Source of the DNA: Hyphomicrobiales bacterium
GTDB taxonomy: Bacteria > Pseudomonadota > Alphaproteobacteria > Rhizobiales > Beijerinckiaceae
Length of the DNA stretch: 64,000 nt
Reading direction: 5' to 3'
NCBI GenBank assembly: GCA_019075905.1
Contig: JAGXAM010000012.1
Coordinates: 1-64,000, forward strand
Below are positions 43,360 to 52,118 of this stretch, piece after piece. How positions within the stretch are numbered: the stretch's first letter is position 1; the number at the start of each line of letters is the position of its first letter. The notes under the pieces are model-generated. The model was not told the origin of the DNA. It worked only from the letters and a program-made list of their open reading frames with translations, and ran no database searches. Both the position numbers and the translations under genes were made by a program.

Positions 43360-45645
43360 CTAACGTCGACGACGGGATGCCCGAAATTTCTTGCCAGGGG
43401 AATCGCGCCATTTGTCGCGCGTCATTGTTGCCGCCTGGCCGGAGCCTTGCGCCTCGGACAGCATTTCAAAGCGCAGCGCACCGGCAAAGGGCGCGGCCTC
43501 GACGAGCCGCACCTCGATCGTGTCACCAAGACGCCAGCCCGCGCCGCTGCGCTTGCCGATCATGCTGCGCCGGGCTTCATCAAATACGAAATAATCATTG
43601 CCGAGCGTCGACGCGGGGATAAAGCCATCCGCGCCGGTCTCGGTGAGGCGCACGAACAGCCCGGCTCGTGTGACCGAACTGACCTGCGCCACAAAACTGG
43701 CGCCGATCTCGCTGGCGAGGTGGCTGGCAATCAGACGGTCCTTGGTGTCGCGCTCGGCGAGCATGGCGCGCCGCTCGCTGAGCGAGACCGATTCAGCAAT
43801 GTCGCGCAGGGTCTTTTGATCCGGCAGGGGCGCAGCGCCGCGCTCAAGCTGCAGGGCAAAGATCAGGGCGCGGTGCACACAAAGATCGGCATAGCGCCGG
43901 ATCGGCGAGGTGAAATGGGCGTAGCGCCGCAGATTAAGGCCAAAATGGCCGATATTCTGGACAGAATATTCGGCCTGCGACTGGCTGCGCAGCACCACCT
44001 CATTGACGAGGGCTTCCTGCGCGGTGCCGCGCACCTGCGCCAGAATGCCGTTGAACTGGGCCGGGCGCATCACCTGACCGCGCGCCAGCTTGATATCGAG
44101 GGTGGCAAGAAAGGTCGCAAGCGCATTGATCTTTTCAGCCGTCGGCTCGCTGTGCACCCGGTAGAGCAGCGGCAGATGATGCCGCTCCAGCGTTTCGGCG
44201 GCCGCGACATTGGCGAGGATCATGAAATCCTCGATCAGGCGATGGGCATCAAGGTGCGGCGGCACGATTACCCGGTCGAGGCGCCCGGCGGCGTCGAGCA
44301 GCAATTTGCGTTCGGGCAGGTCGAGATCAAGCGGGGCGCGGGCGTTGCGGGCGCGTGACAGCGCCGCCCAGGCCGCGAACAGGGGGGCGATGATGCCGGC
44401 CCGCAGCCCGTGCGGATCGGGGCCGCCATCCTGCAGGGCCTGCGCCTCCTCGTAACTCAATCGCGCATGGCTGCGCATCATGATGCGATGAAAGGCTGTT
44501 GCGAGCACGGTGCCGGCGGCATTGATGGTGGCGCGCAGGGCCAGCGCCGGCCGGTCATCGCCCTGGCGCAGCGAGCATAAATCATTCGAGAGCCGCTCAG
44601 GCAGCATCGGCACGACGCGATCAGGAAAATAGACCGAATTGCCGCGCGCCAGCGCCTCGCGATCCATGGCGCTGCCGGGCAGCACATAGGCAGCGACATC
44701 GGCAATGGCGATGGTCAGCACATAGCCGCCGGCATTGTCGGGATTGTCATCGCGGGCGGCATGAACCGCGTCATCGTGATCCTTCGCATCAGCCGGGTCG
44801 ATGGTGATGAGCGCAAGGTCGCGCCAGTCCTCGCGCAGGGATTCGTCATGGCCGGGCAGGCGCACGGGCTTTGCGCCCTGGGCGTCACGCAGCACGGCCT
44901 CGGGGAAATGGTCGCGGATGCCATGCGTGTTGATGGCGATGAGGCTCAGCGCCTTTTCGCTGTCGAGCTGGCCGATGCGTTCCATGACCCGCACCCGTTG
45001 CAGGCCATAGCGGCCGGCCTTGACCGGGGCCAGCGCCACAAGCTCACCATCAAGGGCATCGCCAGTATCGGCGGCGGCAACGATGTACTCATCGTGGATT
45101 TTCTTGTCGACAGGGATGATGCGCCCGCCGCTGCCATCGCGGCCGGCGCGAAAAATGCCGAGCGTAGTGGCGCGCGGCGCGGTTGGCAGACGCCGCACCA
45201 GCCGGGCATGGGGACGCCCGGTACCCTTGTGCCCGGGGAGCAGACGCACCAGCAGGCGGTCGCCGATGCCGGGCGCGGCGGCGGCGGCATCGCCAGGGGT
45301 GGTGATCACCAAAACCTGCTGCGGCTTGCCCTTGTCCTCGCTGGTCACGGCGACGAGCTCGCCATCGGCATCGAGGCTGGTGACCGTCACCACCAGCACC
45401 GGCGCGAGGCGGGCAGGGGCCGCCAGCGGGCCACGCTCCAGCGGTGCCTCGGCTTCAAGGTCGGCCAGCAAGCGCTTCAGGCCGACGCGGGCATCGCCGC
45501 GTATATGAAAAGCCCGCGCGATTTCGCGCTTGCCGATCTTGCCGAGATTGCCCGCCGCCCGTTCGCGGGCGATGAAATCGGCAATGGCTTGGCGGTCAGG
45601 AAGGGCGACGGGTGCGGGCGGGGCGGCGGACTTGCGAGACTTCAT
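43360..45645 (-). CDS. rnr: Ribonuclease R
   Basis: This 3'-5' exoribonuclease degrades structured RNA, with a role in RNA quality control and cold adaptation. The 761-residue protein has an N-terminal helix-turn-helix-like domain (DRQAIADFIARERAAGNLGK), cold-shock domains, and the RNB catalytic domain with Asp residues in TIDPADAKDHDDAVHA. RRYAHFTSPIRRYADLCVHR and a C-terminal S1 domain (VAQVSSVTRAGLFVRLTETG) follow. ATG 45645 was chosen; the open frame runs 46 codons upstream over non-coding sequence. DUF983 follows 47 bases downstream. Confidence 0.95.
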   Translation of the reverse strand: MKSRKSAAPPAPVALPDRQAIADFIARERAAGNLGKIGKREIARAFHIRGDARVGLKRLLADLEAEAPLERGPLAAPARLAPVLVVTVTSLDADGELVAVTSEDKGKPQQVLVITTPGDAAAAAPGIGDRLLVRLLPGHKGTGRPHARLVRRLPTAPRATTLGIFRAGRDGSGGRIIPVDKKIHDEYIVAAADTGDALDGELVALAPVKAGRYGLQRVRVMERIGQLDSEKALSLIAINTHGIRDHFPEAVLRDAQGAKPVRLPGHDESLREDWRDLALITIDPADAKDHDDAVHAARDDNPDNAGGYVLTIAIADVAAYVLPGSAMDREALARGNSVYFPDRVVPMLPERLSNDLCSLRQGDDRPALALRATINAAGTVLATAFHRIMMRSHARLSYEEAQALQDGGPDPHGLRAGIIAPLFAAWAALSRARNARAPLDLDLPERKLLLDAAGRLDRVIVPPHLDAHRLIEDFMILANVAAAETLERHHLPLLYRVHSEPTAEKINALATFLATLDIKLARGQVMRPAQFNGILAQVRGTAQEALVNEVVLRSQSQAEYSVQNIGHFGLNLRRYAHFTSPIRRYADLCVHRALIFALQLERGAAPLPDQKTLRDIAESVSLSERRAMLAERDTKDRLIASHLASEIGASFVAQVSSVTRAGLFVRLTETGADGFIPASTLGNDYFVFDEARRSMIGKRSGAGWRLGDTIEVRLVEAAPFAGALRFEMLSEAQGSGQAATMTRDKWRDSPGKKFRASRRRR

Positions 45646-45759
45646 GGCTGCGCTTCTAGCACGGCTTGCGCGCAGCCACACAATGGCGACGCCCGGCGGA
45701 CGCCAGGCGCACAGATAAACGCTGGCGGCGGTATGTTCGTCTGGCGTATAGTTTTTGGA

Positions 45760-45805
45760 TTGACAGTCTGCGGGGCGTTTCATACCGTTCTTGGAAGCGC
45801 TTCCA
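45760..45805 (+). promoter_or_regulatory. Promoter and LacI-like operator of the liv-type operon
   Basis: TTGACA (45760-45765), 17 bases, TACCGT (45783-45788) suggests a start near 45795. A perfect 14-bp palindrome TGGAAGCGCTTCCA (45792-45805), the size and CG-centred style of LacI/GalR-family operators, lies right over that start. No LacI-family gene is in the window. Confidence 0.5.
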
Positions 45806-45840
45806 TTTCAGGAGAAGCGTCCCAGGGGTGTGGAGACTGT

Positions 45841-45920
45841 TTCAGGTCTTAGGCTGTTATATCGCAAACCACGCATGAAAGGTCATGCTTCCGGCAACAA
45901 TTTTGTTGCCGAGACCTGAA
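45841..45920 (+). ncRNA. Multibranched leader RNA element, riboswitch-like (unknown class)
   Basis: Three nested pairings fit one fold. P1 is TTCAGGTCT (45841-45849) with AGACCTGAA (45912-45920). P2 is GCATGA-aagg-TCATGC (45873-45888). P3 is CGGCAACA-ATTT-TGTTGCCG (45892-45911), abutting P1. The 23-base single-stranded stretch between P1 and P2 would be the binding region. It lies in a roughly 215-base leader before the ABC importer. I match it to no known riboswitch class. A small hairpin (GTGCG-N4-CGCAC, 45932-45945) follows. Confidence 0.5.
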
Positions 45921-46010
45921 CCTCCGGCGCGGTGCGGTGGCGCACATGAAGCGACAACCATACCCGAGCTAGATTTCATTCAATCAACGACTTGAACAAG
46001 GAAACCCAGG

Positions 46011-47159
46011 ATGCGAATTTCGACTTCAAAACTTGCCATTGGTTGCAGCCTGCTGGCTGTGCTGGCCACTGCTCCCGCCGCCTTCGCGGCCAAGTCCGTG
46101 CTGGAAATCGCCATTCCGGCGGAACTCTCCGGCAGCGGCGCCACGGTTGGCGTGCTCTGGCGCGATGGCGTCATGATGGGCATTGAAGACGTGAATGCCA
46201 AGGGCGGCATTCGCGGCCACAAGCTGCATGGCACCGCCTATGACACGCAGACCAATCCGGCCGTGTCGCGCGCCGTGATCCAGAAGGCGCTTGATGGCAA
46301 GCCGTTCGCCGTGCTCGGCCCGGTCTATTCGGGTTCGGTCATCGTCGATGAGGCCCTGACCCAGAAGGCCGGCATCACCGAGATCATGGGCGGCGAGGCC
46401 GGCAACCTGACCGCGCAGGGTGACCCGACGCTGTTTCGCACCTCGCTGGGCCAGGCGCAGACCATTCCGCCGCTGATTTCGTATCTGAAGGATACGGTTC
46501 ATGCCAAGTCAGTCGGCGCTTCTTATGTCAATGACGATTTCGGCAAGGCTGGCAACGTGCTGTTCATGGCCGATGCCAAGAAGGCCGGTCTCAATGTCAC
46601 GACCGATATTTCCAGCGAAGCCGGCCAGGTTACCTTCCAGCCCGACCTCCTGAAAATGCAGGCGGCCAAGACCGACGCGATCTTCCTTTATGACCATGAA
46701 GAAGAAGTCGCGCGCTTCCTCAAGGGCTTCCGGCAGATGGGCATGAAGGCCGCCATCGTTGGTGGCAGCACGGTTGCCGATGCGCAGGCGATCAAGCTGT
46801 CGCAGGGTGCTGCTGACGGCGCGATTTCTTTCGCCGGTATTGCTTCGAGCTCGCCGCTTCCGGCGATCCAGAACTTCGTCAAGCGCTTCGAGGCCAAGTA
46901 CAAGACCCATCCCGATCACAATGCGATCAAGGGTTACATGGCGGTTGCCATGCTCCAGGCCGGTGTTGACAAGGAAGGCAAGGCCAGTGCCAAGGGCCTC
47001 GCGGCTGCCTTGCACGGCCTGACGATCACCCCGGATAAATATCCGCTGATCATGACGCCAATGAAGGTGCTTGCCAATGGCGACATCGACAATGGCGGCT
47101 ACCTGATTCAGGTCAAGGGTGGCAAAGCCGTTGTGCTGAAATACGTCGGTCCCAAATAA
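46011..47159 (+). CDS. Branched-chain-amino-acid-type ABC transporter, periplasmic binding protein
   Basis: This 382-residue precursor has a signal peptide ending AAFA-AKS. It has the type I periplasmic-binding fold of the LivJ/Peripla_BP_6 family (IAIPAELSGSGATVGVLWRD, MMGIEDVNAKGGIRGHKL, FAVLGPVYSG). AAGGA precedes ATG 46011. It is the first gene of a full HAAT-type importer with two permeases and two ATPases downstream. The ligand is not evident; this family also carries urea, amides and aromatic compounds. A long structured leader suggests RNA-level control. Confidence 0.92.
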   Translation: MRISTSKLAIGCSLLAVLATAPAAFAAKSVLEIAIPAELSGSGATVGVLWRDGVMMGIEDVNAKGGIRGHKLHGTAYDTQTNPAVSRAVIQKALDGKPFAVLGPVYSGSVIVDEALTQKAGITEIMGGEAGNLTAQGDPTLFRTSLGQAQTIPPLISYLKDTVHAKSVGASYVNDDFGKAGNVLFMADAKKAGLNVTTDISSEAGQVTFQPDLLKMQAAKTDAIFLYDHEEEVARFLKGFRQMGMKAAIVGGSTVADAQAIKLSQGAADGAISFAGIASSSPLPAIQNFVKRFEAKYKTHPDHNAIKGYMAVAMLQAGVDKEGKASAKGLAAALHGLTITPDKYPLIMTPMKVLANGDIDNGGYLIQVKGGKAVVLKYVGPK

Positions 47160-47176
47160 GCAAAAGATATCGTCCG

Positions 47177-48049
47177 ATGATGAGCTTGTTCGTTCAGGTA
47201 TTGATTTCGGGGCTTGCGATCGGCGCTATTTATGCGCTGATCGCGACCGGATTTTCCCTGCTGTCGCAAGGTTCGCAGACGGTCAATTTCGCCCAGGGCG
47301 ATTTTGTCGTGGTGCCGGCCTTCGTGATATTGGCCGCAAATTCCTACGGATTGCCCATCTGGGCGAGTTTCATTGTCGCCCTGGTGGTGGCGGCGCTGGT
47401 GCTTGGCATCCTGTTCAAGCGGTTGATGGTTGACCCCATTCTTCCGCATGGTGCCATGCAGCTGTCCATCGCCACCATGGCGCTTTCCATCGTGCTGCAG
47501 AATGGCATGCTCAATGCCGACGGGGCGCAGGCCTTCCCCTTCCCGGGGATCAATGGCGGCATGCATTTCGGCACCATATTCATCGACTGGCAGAGTGTCA
47601 GCATCCTGCTGGCTGCTGTGGCGGCGGTGGTGGCGCTCAATCTGTTCATGGGGCGCACACGCATCGGCCGTGCCATCCAGGCCAGCGCCCAGGGCCCGCA
47701 GGTGGCGCGGCTGCTCGGCATCAATGTCGCGCGCATGGTGACGATCACGTTCGTGCTCAATGCGGCGCTGGTGACGCTGGCCGCCCTGCTGGTCAGCCCG
47801 ATTTATCTCGTCAAGTTCGACAATGGCATCGGCATTGGCCTTGCGGCCTTTTCGGCGGCGATCATTGGCGGTTTCAATCAGGTGCGGGGTGCCGTGGTGG
47901 GTGGCTTGTTGCTCGGTGTGGTGCAGAATTTCGCGGCGACTTTCGGCCCGACGCAATATCGCGACGCGGTGCCGATGCTGCTGCTGATCATTTTCATCCT
48001 GTTCCGCCCGCAAGGGTTGCTTGGTCGGGCAGAGGAGCGACGGGTATGA
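47177..48049 (+). CDS. livH: LivH-type ABC transporter permease
   Basis: This is a 290-residue inner-membrane permease with eight or more hydrophobic helices and the LivH signature (FVQVLISGLAIGAIYALIAT, FSLLSQGSQTVNFAQGDFVV, NGIGIGLAAFSAAIIGGFNQ, RGAVVGGLLLGVVQN). It forms the channel with LivM. ATG 47177 (a second ATG follows at once) lies 17 bases after the binding protein stop. Its stop overlaps livM (ATGA). Confidence 0.94.
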   Translation: MMSLFVQVLISGLAIGAIYALIATGFSLLSQGSQTVNFAQGDFVVVPAFVILAANSYGLPIWASFIVALVVAALVLGILFKRLMVDPILPHGAMQLSIATMALSIVLQNGMLNADGAQAFPFPGINGGMHFGTIFIDWQSVSILLAAVAAVVALNLFMGRTRIGRAIQASAQGPQVARLLGINVARMVTITFVLNAALVTLAALLVSPIYLVKFDNGIGIGLAAFSAAIIGGFNQVRGAVVGGLLLGVVQNFAATFGPTQYRDAVPMLLLIIFILFRPQGLLGRAEERRV

Positions 48050-48999
48050 ACCAGCCTCATCGTGTATTGCCGCTGGCGCTTGGACTGCTGCTGGTGGCCG
48101 GGCTGGCCGGTTCTTTGCTCCAGCCCTATGAGGTCTATCTGATTTCGCTGTGGGCGGTCTATACGATCAGCGCCCTCGGCCTCAATCTGACGCTCGGCTT
48201 CGCCGGCCAGATTTCGCTGGCCCAGGCCAGTTTCGTGGGGTTCGGCGCCTATGCGACGGCGCTGCTGCTGCCACATGGCGTGCCTTTCGGCGTTACGCTG
48301 GTGATCGGCGCTGCGATCTCGTTCATCCTCGGGATTTTGCTGGGGTTCCCGGCGCTGCGGGTGCAGGGACATTACCTCGCCTTCGTGACGCTGGCGCTGG
48401 CGACCATCGCCTTTCTGGTGTTCCGCAACGAATCCTGGCTGACCCACGGCACGTCGGGCATTGACAAGATCGCCAGGCCTTTCCCGTTCACCAGCGGCGT
48501 TGCCTATATGTGGCTTTGCCTCGGTTCGCTGGCGCTGGTGACGCTCGGTGTATGGTGGCTGCTGCGGTCGCCGTGGGGGCGGGCTTTCCTGGCCTTGCGT
48601 GAAAATCCGGTGCGGGCCGCCAGCCTTGGCATCGATGTGCGCACCTATACGTTGCTGGCTTTTGCGATCGGTGCGGCTCTGGGCGGGGTTTCGGGGGCGT
48701 TGTTTGCGCCGCTCGGCCAATATATCGAGCCTTCGGAATTTGCGCTGCCGCTGTCGTTCAGCCTGCTGCTGATGGTGGTGGTCGGCGGATCGGGAACGTT
48801 CATGGGGCCGTTCCTCGGCGCCATCGTCTCGGTGGCCCTGCCGGAAGTGCTGCGCTCGCTCCAGGATTATTACCTGCTGATCTACGGCATTATCGTCATC
48901 TTGCTGCTGGTGTTCAGCCCTGACGGGGTCGTCGGCATCATCGCCCGCGCGGTAGCGCGCCTGCGGCCAGCCGCTGCACCTGTGGAGCCCACGCCATGA
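48046..48999 (+). CDS. livM: LivM-type ABC transporter permease
   Basis: This 317-residue permease is the partner of LivH. It has LNLTLGFAGQISLAQASFVG, FPALRVQGHYLAFVTLALAT and the EAA-like loop (FLALRENPVRAASLGIDVRT). The end is GVVGIIARAVARLRP. It overlaps livH and livG by ATGA at both ends, so the set is tightly coupled. The LivM extra N-terminal helix pair of E. coli is not obvious, making this the shorter form. Confidence 0.93.
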   Translation: MNQPHRVLPLALGLLLVAGLAGSLLQPYEVYLISLWAVYTISALGLNLTLGFAGQISLAQASFVGFGAYATALLLPHGVPFGVTLVIGAAISFILGILLGFPALRVQGHYLAFVTLALATIAFLVFRNESWLTHGTSGIDKIARPFPFTSGVAYMWLCLGSLALVTLGVWWLLRSPWGRAFLALRENPVRAASLGIDVRTYTLLAFAIGAALGGVSGALFAPLGQYIEPSEFALPLSFSLLLMVVVGGSGTFMGPFLGAIVSVALPEVLRSLQDYYLLIYGIIVILLLVFSPDGVVGIIARAVARLRPAAAPVEPTP

Positions 49000-49739
49000 G
49001 TGTCGTGCTCGAAGCGCGTGACCTGCACCGGCACTTTGGCGGCGTCAAGGCGGTCAATGGCGTGTCCTTTGCGGTCGAAGAGGGTGAAATTCTCGGGGTC
49101 ATCGGTCCCAATGGTTCCGGCAAGTCGACGCTGTTCAACTGCCTGCTCGGGCAAATTCCGCCGAGCGCCGGGCAGGTGCTGCTGGACGGGCAGGACGTCA
49201 CCGGCATGAAGCCGCTCGAACTCAACCGCCGAGGAGTGTCGCGCACCTTCCAGCTGCTGCAGGTGTTTCCGCAACTGTCAGCGCGCGAGAACCTGATTCT
49301 GGCAGGCCAGGAACATATTGGCAGCCGCATGAAGCGGCTGTTCGGCAAGTCCGATGCCGGACTCACCGATGCTGCCAACCACATGCTTGAGCAGTTCAAG
49401 CTCAGCCATGTTGCCGACCTGCTGGCGGGCGGACTCAGCTATGGCCAGCAAAAGCTGCTCGATGCCGCCATGGCCTTCATGGCCGGCCCGCGCCTCGTGT
49501 TGCTGGATGAGCCGGCCGGCGGCGTCAACCTGTCGCTGCTGGGCTCGTTTCGCGAGCGGCTTCGCGCCATGAATGCGCAGGGCGGCTCAACCTTTGTCGT
49601 GATCGAGCATAATATGGATTTCGTCATGTCGCTCTGCACGCGGGTGATGTGCATTGCCGAAGGCAAGGTCATTGCCAATGGCAAGCCCGACGATGTGCGC
49701 AACGACCCTACAGTTATCGAGGCATATCTTGGCCACTGA
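48996..49739 (+). CDS. livG: LivG-type ABC transporter ATPase
   Basis: This 247-residue ATPase has Walker A IGPNGSGKST, signature LSYGQQKLLD, Walker B LVLLDEPAGGVN and H-loop VIEHNMDFVM. The extended C-terminal EAYLG(H) end is typical of LivG. It powers the importer with LivF. The start is ATG 48996 in an ATGA overlap with livM. Its last 11 bases contain the livF start. Confidence 0.95.
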   Translation: MSVVLEARDLHRHFGGVKAVNGVSFAVEEGEILGVIGPNGSGKSTLFNCLLGQIPPSAGQVLLDGQDVTGMKPLELNRRGVSRTFQLLQVFPQLSARENLILAGQEHIGSRMKRLFGKSDAGLTDAANHMLEQFKLSHVADLLAGGLSYGQQKLLDAAMAFMAGPRLVLLDEPAGGVNLSLLGSFRERLRAMNAQGGSTFVVIEHNMDFVMSLCTRVMCIAEGKVIANGKPDDVRNDPTVIEAYLGH

Positions 49740-50487
49740 TCCAAACGCGCCTGTGCTGGTGATGGAGGGGGTCGTTGGCGGCTACGGCCGCATGACGATC
49801 CTCAACGGCCTGTCCTTCTCGGTCGCCCGTGCCACCATCACCACCATCATCGGCCCTAACGGCGCCGGCAAATCCACCGCGTTCAAGGCCATTTTCGGGC
49901 TGCTGAACCTGAGCGCCGGACGCATCATCCTTGAGGGCAAGGATGTGCGCGGCTTCAGTCCGGCGGCGCTGATCGGCGAGGGCGTCTGCTATGTGCCGCA
50001 GGGGCGCAATATTTTCCCCGAGTTGTCCGTGCAGGACAATCTTGAACTCGGGGGCGTGGCGCTCGGCACCACCAAGGCCATGCGGCCGCGGGTCGAGGAG
50101 GCGCTGGACCGCTTCCCGATCCTGCGGCAGAAGGCGCGTGCCCAGGCCTCGACGCTGTCGGGCGGCCAGCAGAAGCTGCTGGAAATCGCCCGTGGCCTGA
50201 TTGCCCATCCCAAGCTGATGCTGATCGACGAACCTTCGATCGGCCTGTCGCCGCTGATGGTGAAGGATGTGTTCGCGACCCTGCAGAAGTTGCGCGATCA
50301 GGGTGTTTCTATCTTGATGGTCGAACAAAACGCCCGCAGTGCGCTGGAAATCTCCGATAATGGCATCGTGCTCGAAACCGGCCGCACCCGGCTCGTCGGC
50401 ACAGCGCAATCGATCCTCAATGATCCGCGCATCGCCAAATTGTTCCTTGGCGCCGAAGTCGATCTGGAAACGCCGGCCAGTCCCTAG
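49729..50487 (+). CDS. livF: LivF-type ABC transporter ATPase
   Basis: This 252-residue ATPase has Walker A IGPNGAGKSTAF, signature LSGGQQKLLEIARGL, Walker B LMLIDEPSIGLSP and H-loop LMVEQNARSAL. I place the start at TTG 49729, inside the end of livG, because GAGG lies six bases upstream and translation coupling is normal in this operon. In-frame ATG 49762 would be too short at the first strand, and ATG 49654 lies deep in livG. The stop overlaps the convergent ABC permease by four bases. Confidence 0.92.
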   Translation: MATDPNAPVLVMEGVVGGYGRMTILNGLSFSVARATITTIIGPNGAGKSTAFKAIFGLLNLSAGRIILEGKDVRGFSPAALIGEGVCYVPQGRNIFPELSVQDNLELGGVALGTTKAMRPRVEEALDRFPILRQKARAQASTLSGGQQKLLEIARGLIAHPKLMLIDEPSIGLSPLMVKDVFATLQKLRDQGVSILMVEQNARSALEISDNGIVLETGRTRLVGTAQSILNDPRIAKLFLGAEVDLETPASP

Positions 50488-51347
50488 CCGCCTTTGCGCG
50501 ACAGCATGCCACGCGAGGGGTCATAGGCAATGATGGCACCGGCGAGAAAGACGGCGGTGCAGCCCGCCACCACCGCCAGCGAAACCCAGTTGACCTGCTG
50601 GTAGAGCGCAAAGCGGATCAGTTCAACCGCGTGGGTAAAGGGGTTGATGGCGCAATAATCGGCCAGCCAGGGGCTGCCCATGCGCACCTTCCACAAAGGG
50701 TAAAGCGCCGACGAGGCAAAAAACATCGGGAAAATCACGAAGTTCATCACACCGGCGAAATTTTCGAGCTGCTTGATCGCCGATGAAATGAACATGCCGA
50801 GCGCGCCGAGCATGAAGCCGGAAATCAGCAAGGCCGGCAGCACGGTCACATAGCCCCAGAGCGAATCCGGCACGACGTTCCAGAACCAGGCGACCAGCAG
50901 ATAGGCATAGACCTGCATGATCGACACCAGCGTGCCGGCCACGAGCTTTGACGTCAGCAGAAACCAGCGCGGTAGCGGGCTGACCAGCAGGGTGCGCATG
51001 TTGCCCATTTCGCGGTCATAAATCATCGACAACGACGATTGCATGCCGTTGAAAAGCTGGATCATCGCCATGAGGCCGGGGGTGATATAATCCTGATAGT
51101 GGATATAGGTCCGGTAGGGCGGGATGATCGACAGGCCCAGCACCGAGCGAAAGCCTGCGGCGAAAATGAACAGCCACACCAGCGGGCGCACCAGCGCCGA
51201 GACGAAGCGCTCGCGCTGGTGAATGAAGCGCAAGGCCTCGCGCCAGATGATGCCGCTGGCGCAAATGCCGTAGTGCCGCCAGGTGAAGCCGGGCTGCAGC
51301 TCCTCACCGCGCGAGGACTTGTCGAGGCCTTGCTCCAGCATTGTCAT
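50484..51347 (-). CDS. ABC-2 type permease, PQQ-dependent alcohol degradation type
   Basis: This 287-residue ABC-2 permease has six helices (GIIWREALRFIHQRERFVSA, LVRPLVWLFIFAAGFRSVLG, IYDREMGNMRTLLVSPLPRW). It resembles the permease that accompanies PQQ-dependent alcohol dehydrogenase systems (PedC-like family). Despite the binding protein in the operon, such ABC-2 permeases are usually exporters. GAGGAG lies upstream of ATG 51347. It is the third gene after the binding protein and ATPase. No PQQ enzyme is in the window. Confidence 0.85.
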   Translation of the reverse strand: MTMLEQGLDKSSRGEELQPGFTWRHYGICASGIIWREALRFIHQRERFVSALVRPLVWLFIFAAGFRSVLGLSIIPPYRTYIHYQDYITPGLMAMIQLFNGMQSSLSMIYDREMGNMRTLLVSPLPRWFLLTSKLVAGTLVSIMQVYAYLLVAWFWNVVPDSLWGYVTVLPALLISGFMLGALGMFISSAIKQLENFAGVMNFVIFPMFFASSALYPLWKVRMGSPWLADYCAINPFTHAVELIRFALYQQVNWVSLAVVAGCTAVFLAGAIIAYDPSRGMLSRKGG

Positions 51348-51359
51348 GGCCCGCTCTCC

Positions 51360-52118
51360 TCACACCAGTTCGCTGACATCGACCGGCCGCGATCCCGTCA
51401 GCCGCGCAAAGGCTGCCTTGATATCCGCTACATCGAGCGCTGCGGCAATGGCGCCGGCCCGGCCTTGCTGCAGGATGACGCCCTTGTGCATGATGATGAC
51501 ATCATCATCGGGGTGGATTTCATCGAGCAGATGCGTGGTCCACAGCACGCCGATGCCGGTCTCGGCCACGAGGCGGCGCACATAGGCGAGGATGTCGGTG
51601 CGCGCCTGCATGTCGAGGCCGACGGTGGGTTCATCGAGCAGCAGCAGGCGCGGGCCATGCAGCAGGGCGCGGGCGATTTCGACGCGGCGCATCTGCCCGC
51701 CAGAGAGATCGCGGGCCTTGTCGCCGGCGCGGTCGGCCATGCCGACCCGTTCGAGCACGGCTTGCGCCAGGGCGCGGCTGCGGGCCTTGCCAATGCCGTG
51801 CAAGGCGGCGTGATAGGCGAGATTTTGCTGAACCGAAAGATCGAGATCGAGGGTGCGGGCCTGAAATACCACGCCAAGCCGGCGCAGGGCCTCGCCGGGC
51901 GTGGTGGCGACATCATGGCCGAAAATGCGGATCGCGCCGTGGCGCATTGCGAACAGCCGGGTGATCAAGGCAAACAGCGTGCTCTTGCCAGCGCCATTGG
52001 GACCGAGCAGCACGCAAAAGCGTCCTGCCGGCACCGCGAAGGTGACATCATCAAGCGCCTTGCGGGTGCCATAGGCATGGCTGACATGCGCAACATCGAG
52101 CGCCGACGCGTCGCTCAT
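51360..52118 (-). CDS. ABC transporter ATPase, PQQ-alcohol type
   Basis: This 252-residue ATPase has Walker A LGPNGAGKSTLF, signature LSGGQMRRVEIARAL, Walker B LLLLDEPTVGLD and switch His WTTHLLDEI. It matches the ATP-binding subunit found beside PQQ-dependent alcohol dehydrogenase genes. ATG 52118 (MSDASA) overlaps the stop of the binding-protein gene in ATGA; MQTAM at 52130 is an alternative. It lies 12 bases before the permease. Confidence 0.9.
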   Translation of the reverse strand: MSDASALDVAHVSHAYGTRKALDDVTFAVPAGRFCVLLGPNGAGKSTLFALITRLFAMRHGAIRIFGHDVATTPGEALRRLGVVFQARTLDLDLSVQQNLAYHAALHGIGKARSRALAQAVLERVGMADRAGDKARDLSGGQMRRVEIARALLHGPRLLLLDEPTVGLDMQARTDILAYVRRLVAETGIGVLWTTHLLDEIHPDDDVIIMHKGVILQQGRAGAIAAALDVADIKAAFARLTGSRPVDVSELV

